From: Bacteroidales bacterium
GTDB taxonomy: Bacteria > Bacteroidota > Bacteroidia > Bacteroidales > UBA932
DNA: 16,245 nt
Assembly (NCBI GenBank): GCA_017548805.1
Contig: JAFYZE010000014.1
Location: 1 to 16,245 of the forward strand
Direction of reading: 5' to 3'
Shown: positions 1-7,913 of the stretch, piece after piece
Position numbering within the stretch: the stretch's first letter is position 1
Layout of the letters: every line of letters starts with the position of its first letter
Program-made: the position numbers and the translations under genes
The notes under the pieces: model-generated
The model's database searches: none
Seen by the model: the letters and a program-made list of their open reading frames with translations, nothing else
Told to the model about the DNA's origin: nothing

Positions 1-541
1 CGATATCCTCGTCGCACTCTACGACGGTGTAAGCCTCGAAGATGGCGCCATAACGCTCGTTGTCAAGACCGGTGGCGAAGCGGAAGAGCTTCACGTTGAA
101 GAGCTTGCTGTCGAGGGCATACCAGGTGAGGGTGGCCTTCTCGAAAACGGGCTCCTGGGGTCCGGTAGGCATCTGCGGGCGGCCTGCCGTGAGGTTGACA
201 GGGGCCTGCTTCTCGACCATTACCTTGACCTTCTGGCCGTCCTTGGGGAGAGTGGTGAACATACCCTCGTAAGGCTCGGCTGCGAAAGCGTCACGGATGT
301 AGCTGTCCGTGAATACGGTGTTGGAGCGGTTGGGTTTGCTGATCGGCTCGAGGAGCAGCCACCTTCTGATGAATCCCTTGGAGTCGGGAGTGGCAGCCTC
401 GTCGGTTGCAACGGTGAAATACCCGGAAAGAGCTTCACCAACGTCGATCTTCTTTGATTTCTTCTGGCCGGATGCCGCTGCACAGGACAGCAGGACTAAG
501 GCCGAAACGAGCGCGATGCGCAGGATGAGTGTTTTTTTCAT
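1..541 (-). CDS. Exported protein of unknown function, N-terminal fragment (runs off the window)
   Basis: An open frame starts at the ATG at 541-539 and reads leftward through 180 codons to the window edge without a stop, so the C-terminus is missing. Residues 1-25 form a signal peptide (MKKT, then a hydrophobic run to about residue 20). Cys20 follows LLS, so it could be a lipobox cysteine, but an Ala-rich signal peptidase I site just after it fits too. The mature part has a segment 'FIRRWLLLEP' (57-66) and a stretch around 134-165 rich in aromatic and basic residues. This loosely recalls the N-terminal region of large secreted Bacteroidota proteins, some annotated as acetylxylan-esterase-like; that is recollection, not a match. 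A -7 promoter element lies about 50 bp upstream. No catalytic motif is visible in the part present. I am confident it is a gene and not of its function. Confidence 0.85.
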   Translation of the reverse strand, partial: MKKTLILRIALVSALVLLSCAAASGQKKSKKIDVGEALSGYFTVATDEAATPDSKGFIRRWLLLEPISKPNRSNTVFTDSYIRDAFAAEPYEGMFTTLPKDGQKVKVMVEKQAPVNLTAGRPQMPTGPQEPVFEKATLTWYALDSKLFNVKLFRFATGLDNERYGAIFEAYTVVECDEDI

Positions 542-592
542 GTCGGTATCGTTTCGATGTTATTAAGTTGAAAAAGTTGATTCTTATCTACG

Positions 593-600
593 CAAAAATA
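593..600 (-). promoter_or_regulatory. Bacteroidota -7 promoter element for the leftward exported-protein gene
   Basis: Read on the minus strand this is TATTTTTG followed by C, an exact match to the TAnnTTTG consensus. A start about 5 nt downstream would leave a leader of about 47 nt before the ATG at 541. No well-spaced -33 TTTG was found. Confidence 0.5.
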
Positions 601-666
601 GTCAGAAAACGCGCAAGACGCATTAAAAAACGTGTCAATTCCGTCAAATAGTAGTTCAAGAGGGAT

Positions 667-684
667 TATTTTTGTATAAATTTG
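667..684 (+). promoter_or_regulatory. Two tandem -7 promoter elements before the PD40 lipoprotein gene
   Basis: TATTTTTG at 667-674 and TAAATTTG at 677-684 both match TAnnTTTG exactly. Transcription would start near 679 or 689, only 10-20 nt before the ATG at 699. No convincing -33 element is visible. The 542-698 intergenic stretch is AT-rich and divergent between two exported-protein genes. Confidence 0.45.
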
Positions 685-698
685 CGGAAAGGTCCGAC

Positions 699-2045
699 AT
701 GGTACGTCTTGTAAAACACTGTTCCGTCATGCTTGCTGCAGCCTGCGTTTTGCTGGTTTCCTGCGGCAGGCCATCCGTCTTTGACGACAGTGAGGAGTAC
801 CCATCCGTGTTCCCTGACTATGTCGGGGTGACCGTTCCGGAAACGATGGCCAGGCTCACTTTCCGCATGGCTGACGGCCGCCGTTTCAAGGAGTCGCGCG
901 AGGTGAAGGACGGGGCGGAATGGATTACCGTCAAAGCCTGGAACAAGGGTGATGACAGGGGAGTCCGCTACAAGCCTTTTCCGGTGTACCGCTCCAAGGA
1001 TCCGATAGACCCTTATATAGTGTATCGTCTCATCGAGCCCGGATACCAGAGCTGGCATTATATCACCATCACCCAGCGTGAGCTCGCTTCATACAGGGAG
1101 ACGGACATCGTCACGTCGGAAGCCAACAACCAGGGATGCCTGAACTGCCACACTTTCCATAATGGCGATCCTTCGCAGATGATCCTCCATGCAAGGGGGG
1201 CCGGCGGAGGCACGCTTTTCGTCAACGGCGATGACGTCCGCCTTCAGAATATCGCCTCCCTTGGACCGAAACGCCAGGGTACCTATCCTGCATGGCACCC
1301 TGGAGGCCGCTACATAGCGTTCTCGTCCAATGATACCCACCAGAGTTTCACCATCAACGACCTGCAGCCTATCGAGGTCTACGACAACAGCTCCGACATC
1401 ATCTTGATGGACCTTCAGACCGACTCGGTTTATCTCTGTCCCGCGTTGTCTGGAGATGAAGTTATGGAGACTTTTCCCGCGTGGTCCGAAGATGGCCGTA
1501 CGCTGTATTATTGCGCCGCCGATACTGTCGGCACAGTAGTGAAGAACCGCGGCAGGCTCCGTTACAAGCTAATGTCAATAGGTTTCGAGGACGGCCGTTT
1601 CACGGGCGAGCCGCAGCTGGTATGGGAGGATCCGGAAGGATCCGTCTCCTTCCCCCGCTGCAGCGACGGACGCATACTGTTCACGCATTCGGCTTTCGCG
1701 ACTTTCCCCATCTGGCACAAGGAGGCCGACCTGTGGATGCTGGACCTGGCGACCGGCGAGGCCTCTCCTTTGGAGGAGCTCAACAGCGACGATACCGAGA
1801 GCTATCACTCATGGTCTTCCAACGGCAAATGGATAGTGTTCAGCAGCAGGAGGATAGACGGGCGATATACCCGATTGTTCCTGGCGCATTACAGGGGTGA
1901 CGGGCATTTCGACAAGCCTTTCCTGCTGCCGCAGAAAGACCCTTCGCACAATGACCTGAGGCTCAAGTCCTACAACGTTCCCGAATTCATCCGTTCCGAG
2001 TCACCGGTCCGGCAGAAAGCTGTCTCAAGACTGTTCAAGAAATGA
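699..2045 (+). CDS. PD40/TolB-like beta-propeller lipoprotein with a CxxCH haem motif
   Basis: The frame is open from a TTG at 672, but the ATG at 699 is preferred: it starts directly with a lipoprotein signal (MVRLVKH, hydrophobic run, LVSC with Cys22) and lies downstream of the -7 elements. The product is 448 aa. Residues 147-151 read CLNCH, a c-type haem attachment motif. After it come several PD40/TolB propeller motifs: 'YPAWHPGGRYIAFSS', 'FPAWSEDGRTLYYC', 'SFPRCSDGRILFTHS' and 'YHSWSSNGKWIVFSS'. It is therefore a predicted membrane-anchored periplasmic or surface propeller that may carry haem. The propeller suggests protein or glycan binding; no enzyme activity is implied. The stop overlaps the next ATG by 4 bp, so the two genes are probably translationally coupled. 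To my recollection related Bacteroides proteins keep the same CxxCH next to PD40 repeats. Whether haem is attached is not known from sequence. Confidence 0.9.
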   Translation: MVRLVKHCSVMLAAACVLLVSCGRPSVFDDSEEYPSVFPDYVGVTVPETMARLTFRMADGRRFKESREVKDGAEWITVKAWNKGDDRGVRYKPFPVYRSKDPIDPYIVYRLIEPGYQSWHYITITQRELASYRETDIVTSEANNQGCLNCHTFHNGDPSQMILHARGAGGGTLFVNGDDVRLQNIASLGPKRQGTYPAWHPGGRYIAFSSNDTHQSFTINDLQPIEVYDNSSDIILMDLQTDSVYLCPALSGDEVMETFPAWSEDGRTLYYCAADTVGTVVKNRGRLRYKLMSIGFEDGRFTGEPQLVWEDPEGSVSFPRCSDGRILFTHSAFATFPIWHKEADLWMLDLATGEASPLEELNSDDTESYHSWSSNGKWIVFSSRRIDGRYTRLFLAHYRGDGHFDKPFLLPQKDPSHNDLRLKSYNVPEFIRSESPVRQKAVSRLFKK

Positions 2046-3457
2046 AAAAGAGCATGATCATACCTCTTCTGCTGTTTGCGGCAGTCTTCTGCGTGAGCCA
2101 GTTCGTCCAGCCCTACTCGCTCATACAACTTGAGAACCAGGGCCTGTTCCTGCTTACCCCGGACTGGTTCCGTGAAGTGCTGGGAGGGTCTCATCCCGTT
2201 TCCGAGCTTGTCGGGAGTTTCCTCGTGCAGTTCTATGACATTCCCGTAGTCGGAGCCATGGTAGTAGCTGCCATAGTGACCGCTTTGTATCTATGCCTGG
2301 ATTGTTTTCTCCGTCGCTGCCGCGTACCGTTCCACCGTCCGGCAGCCCTGGCCGCCGCAGCGGTGTGCTGGGCTCTTACGGCGAGACTTGATTCGAATCT
2401 TGTGATTGTCGGTATACTCCTGGGTTCCGCTGCCCTTGCGCTCCTCTCGCTGCTTGTAAAGAAAAGGGAGGAGATGCCCTCCGGTCGCTGGGAACTGCCG
2501 GTCTGTGCCGTACTTATACTGCTTGCAGCAGGTTTCGTGGCGACAGATTCAAAGGTCAGGGATGCAGAAAGGCTGGCTAAAGTGCAGGTCAATGCCCGAC
2601 GGCTCCGCTGGGACAAGGTCCTGGAGGCTGCGACGCCTGAAGCGTCCGCTTCGGACCCCAGGCTCATGCCTTTCGCCTTCCTCGCCCTTGGCGAGACCGG
2701 CGGACTGGGGGACAGGCTTTTCAAGTACCCGGTGTCCGGCCCTGAAGATTTCGACATGGAAGGCGACAATTCCCTGACCGGATGCCTGTTCAACAGCCTT
2801 CTCAGCGAGAGTCTCGGAGTCCCGAACGAGGCGGTACACCATATCTTCCAGTATTCCTGCCATCTGCCTCACGGCATGAGTCATCTGTCGCTGTATCAGC
2901 TGATAAGGTATAATGCGGAGAAGGGTGATTACACGCTGGTCCGCAAATATGCGGGTATTCTCAAGCGCAATCCCAAGAACTATTCGGCTGCACGGGGCAT
3001 ACTCCGCAGGTACGCTTCCGCAGCCGATGTCGCGGATACTCTGGGCCATTCCAGCGCCACGGCCCGCATGGTGACGAACAATCCCCAGTACAATCTGGCA
3101 CAGATGGGGACTCTCGGAATGAGTTCCGGGATATCCATAAACCGATTCCTTTGCTATCAGCTTCTTCAGGGTGACCTTGAGGGCTTCAGGAACTCTTTCG
3201 AGGCCCTGGGATGGCAGGCCGGTTCCGTTCCCGTGCATTATCAGGAGGCCCTGCTTCTGGCAGGCGTCAATCCTGCCTCCATAGGCGTAAGCGAGGAGAG
3301 GGTCAGGCGTTTCTCCGACTTCATTTCCGCCATGTCCGACATGGACAACGCTACAGTCCAAAGTGCCGCACGGGGAACGTACTGGGAGTATTACCTGAAG
3401 GTCCAGGACCGTGAATTCTTCGGTGACGATTCAGACCTTTTCTATCCCGCGTCTTAA
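2042..3457 (+). CDS. Multi-pass membrane protein with TPR-like C-terminal region (DUF6057-like)
   Basis: A 471-aa protein starting in an ATGA overlap with the preceding lipoprotein gene. About five hydrophobic segments are visible at residues 5-22, 65-90, 99-114, 119-139 and 151-167. A soluble, mostly helical region follows to the end (from 'DAERLAKVQVNARRLRWDKV', through 'LALGETGGLGDRLFKYP', to 'YYLKVQDREFFGDDSDLF'). The second half looks like a degenerate helical-repeat (TPR-type) domain outside the membrane. I believe this is the family called DUF6057, which I recall beside PD40/CxxCH lipoproteins in Bacteroidales; the name is from memory. Function is unknown. The overlap implies the two products act together, perhaps as an inner-membrane/periplasmic complex. 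Confidence 0.85.
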   Translation: MKKSMIIPLLLFAAVFCVSQFVQPYSLIQLENQGLFLLTPDWFREVLGGSHPVSELVGSFLVQFYDIPVVGAMVVAAIVTALYLCLDCFLRRCRVPFHRPAALAAAAVCWALTARLDSNLVIVGILLGSAALALLSLLVKKREEMPSGRWELPVCAVLILLAAGFVATDSKVRDAERLAKVQVNARRLRWDKVLEAATPEASASDPRLMPFAFLALGETGGLGDRLFKYPVSGPEDFDMEGDNSLTGCLFNSLLSESLGVPNEAVHHIFQYSCHLPHGMSHLSLYQLIRYNAEKGDYTLVRKYAGILKRNPKNYSAARGILRRYASAADVADTLGHSSATARMVTNNPQYNLAQMGTLGMSSGISINRFLCYQLLQGDLEGFRNSFEALGWQAGSVPVHYQEALLLAGVNPASIGVSEERVRRFSDFISAMSDMDNATVQSAARGTYWEYYLKVQDREFFGDDSDLFYPAS

Positions 3458-3473
3458 AAAAGATATCTTTTTT
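3456..3473. repeat. 18-bp perfect palindrome AAAAAAGATATCTTTTTT
   Basis: Six A, GATATC, six T: perfectly self-complementary. It overlaps the stop codon of the upstream gene (TAA at 3455-3457). It could act as a weak terminator with an all-A/T stem and U-tract, or as a protein-binding site upstream of the ATPase gene. The half-site ATATCTTTT recurs at about 3482-3490. Confidence 0.45.
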
Positions 3474-3543
3474 CGACAGAAATATCTTTTGATAGGATAA
3501 AGATGTTTTTGCGGTGCATATTCGCAGAAACATTTGTTCCGTC

Positions 3544-5106
3544 ATGCTTGTAAACGTTACAGGAGCGAAGTGCATCGGGATCGATGCCGTGCCCGTCACA
3601 GTGGAAGTCGACGTGATCCTCGGTATCGGGATCCATCTCGTCGGACTGGCCGATACGGCCGTGAAGGAAAGCCTTCTCAGGACGATAACCGCCCTTCAGG
3701 CGCTGGGATACAGGATACCCGGACGCAAGATAGTCATAAACCTTGCACCCGCTGACCTGCACAAGAGCGGCAGCGGATATGACCTACCCATCGCACTGGG
3801 TATCATCGCCGCTTCCGGGCAGCGCGAATTCCCCGAACTCGGGGCATATCTCGTTATGGGGGAGCTCGGCCTGGACGGCGCCGTGCGCGACATCGCCGGA
3901 GCTCTCCCGATCGTGGACATGGCCCGTTCCAGGGGTATGAAGGCCTGCATCCTCCCGCTGCATTCGGCCCTGGAAGCGGCGGAGTTCACCGACATATCCG
4001 TCTATGGGGTGGAAACACTTGCCGACTGCGTCCGCATCCTGTCCGGCGGGGAAGACTGCCAGGACCTGCTCGTGAGAAACACCCGCACCTGGCGGAAGAT
4101 GCAGCGGGCGCGTCATCACGCGGTGCCCGCCGGCGGCGTGATGGATTTCGCGGACATCATCGGCCAGGAGGGCGCCAAGCGCGGTGCCGAAATCGCTGCT
4201 GCCGGCGGGCACAACCTCATCATGCTCGGCCCTCCAGGGAGCGGCAAGAGTTCCCTTGCCAAGGCCCTGTCGGGCATCCTGCCGCCCATGACGCACGAGG
4301 AGTCGGTGGTGACCAGCAAGATATACTCCGTCGCCGGGACAGGGGAGAAAGCCCTGGGGCTGATACGCTCAAGGCCTTTTCGCATGCCGCATTATAGCGC
4401 CTCGCTCCCTGCCGTCGTGGGTGGCGGTGCGGGCGACAACATCATTCCCGGGGAGATTACATTGGCACACGGGGGAGTGCTCTTTCTCGATGAGTTCAAC
4501 CAAATGCCTCGCTTGGTCATTGAAGCCCTGCGCGGCCCGCTTGAGGACCGCAAGGTGACGGTCTCCAGGCTCAAGGCCAAGGTTGAGTACCCTGCGTCCT
4601 TCATGCTCGTGGCCGCGTCCAATCCCTGTCCCTGCGGGTATTACGGTGAGAGTGACAAATGCACATGCTCTCCCTCGCAGCGCATCACTTACTTATCCAA
4701 GCTCTCGGGACCCATTTTGGACAGGATAGACATACATCTATGGATGCATCCGGTGGATCCCCAGCGCATGCTGGCGCTCAGGAAGGGAGAGCCGGGTGCG
4801 GTTGTGGCCGAAAGGGTGCTGAAGGCGCGCATCGCCCAGAAGATGAGATTCGCCGGGGAAGGCATTTTCACCAACGCCGAGATGAACAACAAGCAGATAG
4901 AGAAATACTGCCCCCTGTCCGATACCGCGCGGGAGGCAATGGAGAAGGTCATGGAGCGGATGAGCCTCTCCATGAGGGCTTTCTACCGCATCATCCGCGT
5001 AGCCCGGACCATCGCCGACCTTGACGGGGCGGACGATATCCTGGCCGGGCATATCATCGAGGCGGCCGGATACCGTTTCCTCGACCGCCAGAATCTAGGA
5101 CAATGA
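3544..5106 (+). CDS. YifB/ComM family magnesium-chelatase-like AAA+ ATPase
   Basis: The frame extends up to a GTG at 3514, but the ATG at 3544 (MLVNVTGAKCIGIDA) matches how family members begin and gives 520 aa, a normal length. Order of domains: N-terminal ChlI/Lon-like domain (about 15-140, including 'NLAPADLHKSGSGYDLPIALG'); AAA+ Mg-chelatase core with Walker A GPPGSGKS (229-236) and Walker B GGVLFLDEF (310-318); a cysteine cluster C362, C364, C373, C375; and a C-terminal Mg-chelatase helical domain with 'RAFYRIIRVARTIADLDG'. In Gram-negative naturally transformable bacteria the homologue ComM is a DNA helicase promoting branch migration during recombination. In non-competent bacteria its role is unclear. 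It is not a chelatase for chlorophyll synthesis. A separate leader of about 86 bp precedes it; a lipoprotein gene follows after 3 bp. Confidence 0.95.
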   Translation: MLVNVTGAKCIGIDAVPVTVEVDVILGIGIHLVGLADTAVKESLLRTITALQALGYRIPGRKIVINLAPADLHKSGSGYDLPIALGIIAASGQREFPELGAYLVMGELGLDGAVRDIAGALPIVDMARSRGMKACILPLHSALEAAEFTDISVYGVETLADCVRILSGGEDCQDLLVRNTRTWRKMQRARHHAVPAGGVMDFADIIGQEGAKRGAEIAAAGGHNLIMLGPPGSGKSSLAKALSGILPPMTHEESVVTSKIYSVAGTGEKALGLIRSRPFRMPHYSASLPAVVGGGAGDNIIPGEITLAHGGVLFLDEFNQMPRLVIEALRGPLEDRKVTVSRLKAKVEYPASFMLVAASNPCPCGYYGESDKCTCSPSQRITYLSKLSGPILDRIDIHLWMHPVDPQRMLALRKGEPGAVVAERVLKARIAQKMRFAGEGIFTNAEMNNKQIEKYCPLSDTAREAMEKVMERMSLSMRAFYRIIRVARTIADLDGADDILAGHIIEAAGYRFLDRQNLGQ

Positions 5107-5109
5107 AAA

Positions 5110-6216
5110 ATGTTGATTATGAAGGACTTTAAGATACTTTTTGCTGCAATCGCCTTGTTGTTGCTGGCTCCGTCGTGCATGAATAAAGAGGAGAAAACAG
5201 GCAAGTCCCACCTCGAGGCCTTCCCCGACCGTTACCGGGAGGTACGCAGGGACGGGGGAGGAGGTGCGCCGACACATGCCAGATACGATACTTCCGTTTT
5301 CGTGACGGCAGTATCGTTCCCGGAAGACTACGACTGGCGTCGGGACACATCACTGGGAAATGTACTGGGCAGCATAGAACTGTACCGTAACGGTGAGAGG
5401 GTGCTGTCCGTCCCTGCGGGTGCCGGATCTCGCGCAAGTCTCGATCCGGACCTTCATCACCTGATGGGCGGGCATCTGTATACGGAGTACTGTACGGAAG
5501 AGGAGACCGTTATCGGGCGGGACGGGGAGGAGCTTTTCTCCTACCCCGGCCGCGAGTTTCTCTGCGGCCTTCTTGTCGAAGACGATGATGTCTATACCCT
5601 TGGCCAGAACCGTTCCGGGAGTGGCTTTTCTCTCCGGTGCAACGGCGTTGAAATGATGTCTAACGGGAAGGGCAGCATAGCTGTCCATATGTCGGATAAT
5701 CCCGAATACCCTACGGGCGCGTTGTACCGCGATGGCGGGCACTTGTATTTCAGTTACTGGGAATCCCTGACCGCCGGAAGCGGGAAAGTATGGTATAACG
5801 TTGAGGACGGGGAGGAAACCCCCGTAGAGACGGGGGCGGGAGGCGTTTATGACATACGTGTCCGCAACGGGATAATGCAGGTAAAGAACGTGGTGCAGTC
5901 CTCGATGCGGCACTGGACATACAGCGATGACACCTGGTCTGCCGGGATGAACCTGTACGGAAACGGGCAGGTCATAGTCTTCGCCCCGAGCGGGTCGTCG
6001 GCCTGGTATCTGAGCCCCGCATTGTTCTTCTCGTTCAGGAACGCCTTCCTGTGCGGGAGGCATTTCTATATCGGAGTCAACCCGTCGGACTCAGTAGAAG
6101 GACCTTATCTGTGGAGGGACGGCGAGGTTGTCTTCCGTCCGGAGATAAACGGATTCATCACAGCCGTGGAAGTGGTGGTGGAGAGGAACTTAGTCCTCCC
6201 AGGAGATGGTTCTTGA
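5110..6216 (+). CDS. Lipoprotein of unknown function with repeated YRNG-type motifs
   Basis: A 368-aa frame from ATG 5110; the ATG at 5119 (MKDFKILFAAIALLLLAPSC) is equally plausible and gives a tighter lipoprotein signal. The lipobox LAPSC is followed by Met-Asn-Lys-Glu-Glu. The mature part carries a recurring short motif: 'ELYRNGERVL', 'VIGRDGEELF', 'SLRCNGVEMM', 'ALYRDGGHLYF', 'NLYGNGQVIVF' and 'YLWRDGEVVF'. About six copies, spaced tens of residues apart, suggest a beta-propeller-like fold. No catalytic motif is seen and I do not recognise the family. It begins 3 bp after the yifB-type gene and is probably co-transcribed, though no functional link is evident. Its last 27 bp overlap the 3' end of tsaE on the opposite strand. 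Confidence 0.8.
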   Translation: MLIMKDFKILFAAIALLLLAPSCMNKEEKTGKSHLEAFPDRYREVRRDGGGGAPTHARYDTSVFVTAVSFPEDYDWRRDTSLGNVLGSIELYRNGERVLSVPAGAGSRASLDPDLHHLMGGHLYTEYCTEEETVIGRDGEELFSYPGREFLCGLLVEDDDVYTLGQNRSGSGFSLRCNGVEMMSNGKGSIAVHMSDNPEYPTGALYRDGGHLYFSYWESLTAGSGKVWYNVEDGEETPVETGAGGVYDIRVRNGIMQVKNVVQSSMRHWTYSDDTWSAGMNLYGNGQVIVFAPSGSSAWYLSPALFFSFRNAFLCGRHFYIGVNPSDSVEGPYLWRDGEVVFRPEINGFITAVEVVVERNLVLPGDGS

Positions 6217-6615
6217 GCCGTCTTCGCCGACGGTGATGGAGACTTTGAGAGTCTCTTCGGGGAGGATCTCCTCGATGTTCTCGGGCCATTCCATCAGGCA
6301 TAGGCATCCGCTGTCGATATAGTCGTAGAATCCTATGTCCAGCGCTTCGGCGGTCTTGCCGATCCGGTAGAAATCGAAGTGGAAAATCGATTCGCCATCC
6401 TTTGTGCGATACTCATTGACGATGGAGAAGGTCGGGCTGCTGATGGCGTCGCTTTCGACGCCGAGCGCACGGCATATCGCCGTGGTGAAAGTCGTCTTGC
6501 CCGCTCCCATGGGAGCGTAGAATGCTATGAGACTGCGTCCTCCGATGCATGCGAGGAACTCCTTCGCCGCTGCATCGAGGGAAGGAAGGTCAGGGATAAC
6601 GATGGAGTGTTTCAT
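6190..6615 (-). CDS. tsaE: tRNA threonylcarbamoyladenosine biosynthesis ATPase TsaE
   Basis: 141 aa, a usual length for TsaE. Walker A is APMGAGKTT (34-42), then the family segments 'SPTFSIVNEY' (60-69), 'HFDFYRI' (79-85) and 'MEWPEN' (98-103). TsaE is the cytoplasmic P-loop ATPase that works with TsaB and TsaD to put the threonylcarbamoyl group on A37 of ANN-decoding tRNAs. The ATG lies 1 bp after the stop of the beta-barrel gene, so it is the third gene of the sigma-factor operon. The 3' end overlaps the convergent lipoprotein gene by 27 bp, with no hairpin terminator visible between them. Identification is confident; the pairing with a sigma-factor operon is unusual. Confidence 0.96.
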   Translation of the reverse strand: MKHSIVIPDLPSLDAAAKEFLACIGGRSLIAFYAPMGAGKTTFTTAICRALGVESDAISSPTFSIVNEYRTKDGESIFHFDFYRIGKTAEALDIGFYDYIDSGCLCLMEWPENIEEILPEETLKVSITVGEDGSRTISWED

Positions 6616-6616
6616 C

Positions 6617-7912
6617 CTACAGGTTGAATCTGAGGCCGACCTCGTAGTTCATCATGAAAGGACGGTTGGTCCTGATGCTGGTGGGCTGACCGCAGTCGAA
6701 GTAGTAGCGGGCACTGGGGTCGAGATACAGTCCGAGATGCCTGCCGAGGAGGAACTCGAGGCCGAGACCTGCGGCTGCGGACCACTGGAGGCCGTCGACG
6801 CTCTCCTTGTAGAAGATGTCACCGGCATCGCTCTGGATGCGGAAACGGCTCACGAGGCCCTTCTCAGCGCTTCCTCCTCCCCACGCATAGAAGCGGAGGT
6901 TCCTGCTGTCGAAGATGTTGAAATAGAGGTTGAGCGGTATGCCGACGTAGTGGATGTCGTTGACTATCTCGGTGTTGATGTTGACGGTGTCGCCCTTGCC
7001 GTTAGGTCCGTTGTAGACTCCGTTGAAGGTCCTGGAAAGCATGGACCAGTTGATGCCGGTGCCCACGGCCCAGCGGTCGGAAAGGTCGAAGCGGACTCCG
7101 AGACCGACCGTGACCGGGATGGAGAAGGTGGATGAGCCCTTGTCCTCGACTCCGGTGCGTTTTACGATACCGGAAGCGGGTGCGCGCATCTGGCGGATGT
7201 CCTTGCCGGTGAAGTCATTGGTCATGGCGTTGCCGGCGATGAAGAACGACGGCAGATGGCTGTCCTTTTCGACCTCGGTATCCTCGGGCCATGCGAACGG
7301 GTCCAAGGCGGTGCCGGTGATGGCGGTACGGGTGTCGGTATCCGCGGGGCGGACGACGGGATCCTGTACCGGCTCATTGCTTTCCGGCAGCACGGCTTCT
7401 TCTTTCTCGGCGACTATCGCTGCTTCAGTCTCTGCGGCAGTTTCCGAAGGGGTTTCAATATCAATCTCTGCGATCTCTTCCTCAGTGGGAACGAAATCAT
7501 TTGCAGGGGCTATCTCTGAGGGAATGGTGCTTGATGCTGTGTTCCTCGTAACATGCGCGGGAACGTCGGCAAGCGCCGTGCCGGCGGAAACTATCTGCTC
7601 CTCGATGGTGGGAACGGCCTCCTCGACGGTAACGTCCGCGCTCACGGGCTGCTCCTGAACCGCTTCGGCGGTCAGGGCAGGCTCTGCGGCGCGGTCGCGG
7701 CCGAGGAATACGAAGATGCCCGACAGGACGGCCGCGGCGGCGGCAAAGCCGACGGCAGCCCGCCGCCAGCGAATGGCGACGACCTTCCTGCGATCCCGGC
7801 GGTCGAGCTCACCGCTCACCGCATCCCAAATCCGCGAAGGAACTTCTTCCTCCGCGTCATGAAGCATCCGCTTCAGTTCGAGATCGAAATCTGTATACTT
7901 GTCGTTCTGCAT
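6617..7912 (-). CDS. Trans-envelope protein: cytoplasmic segment, one TM helix, acidic linker, outer-membrane beta-barrel
   Basis: 431 aa with four parts. (a) Residues 1-50: charged cytoplasmic segment with 'LELKRMLHDAEEEVPSRIWD', resembling the short N-termini found next to ECF sigma genes. (b) About 52-70: one hydrophobic helix (AAVGFAAAAAVLSGIFVFL) preceded by Arg residues, which orients the N-terminus inward. (c) About 72-220: low-complexity linker rich in Ala, Glu, Pro and Thr. (d) About 221-431: amphipathic strands alternating Gly and aromatic residues and ending in 'YEVGLRFNL', typical of a small outer-membrane barrel of the OmpA/PorT type. There is no cleavable signal peptide. It follows the ECF sigma gene by 1 bp, so it may be the anti-sigma or a regulated partner. 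I infer a sensor role from architecture and position only. An ordinary beta-barrel protein with an uncleaved N-terminus is the alternative. Confidence 0.88.
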   Translation of the reverse strand: MQNDKYTDFDLELKRMLHDAEEEVPSRIWDAVSGELDRRDRRKVVAIRWRRAAVGFAAAAAVLSGIFVFLGRDRAAEPALTAEAVQEQPVSADVTVEEAVPTIEEQIVSAGTALADVPAHVTRNTASSTIPSEIAPANDFVPTEEEIAEIDIETPSETAAETEAAIVAEKEEAVLPESNEPVQDPVVRPADTDTRTAITGTALDPFAWPEDTEVEKDSHLPSFFIAGNAMTNDFTGKDIRQMRAPASGIVKRTGVEDKGSSTFSIPVTVGLGVRFDLSDRWAVGTGINWSMLSRTFNGVYNGPNGKGDTVNINTEIVNDIHYVGIPLNLYFNIFDSRNLRFYAWGGGSAEKGLVSRFRIQSDAGDIFYKESVDGLQWSAAAGLGLEFLLGRHLGLYLDPSARYYFDCGQPTSIRTNRPFMMNYEVGLRFNL

Positions 7913-7913
7913 C

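Noticed and set aside
666..1058. Minus-strand frame opposite the start of the PD40 gene
   Set aside because: It is antisense to the lipoprotein signal and upstream of the CxxCH region; no coding signal of its own.
2549..3361. 270-codon minus-strand frame opposite the DUF6057-like gene
   Set aside because: The plus-strand frame has coherent membrane segments and a coupled start; the antisense product looks random.
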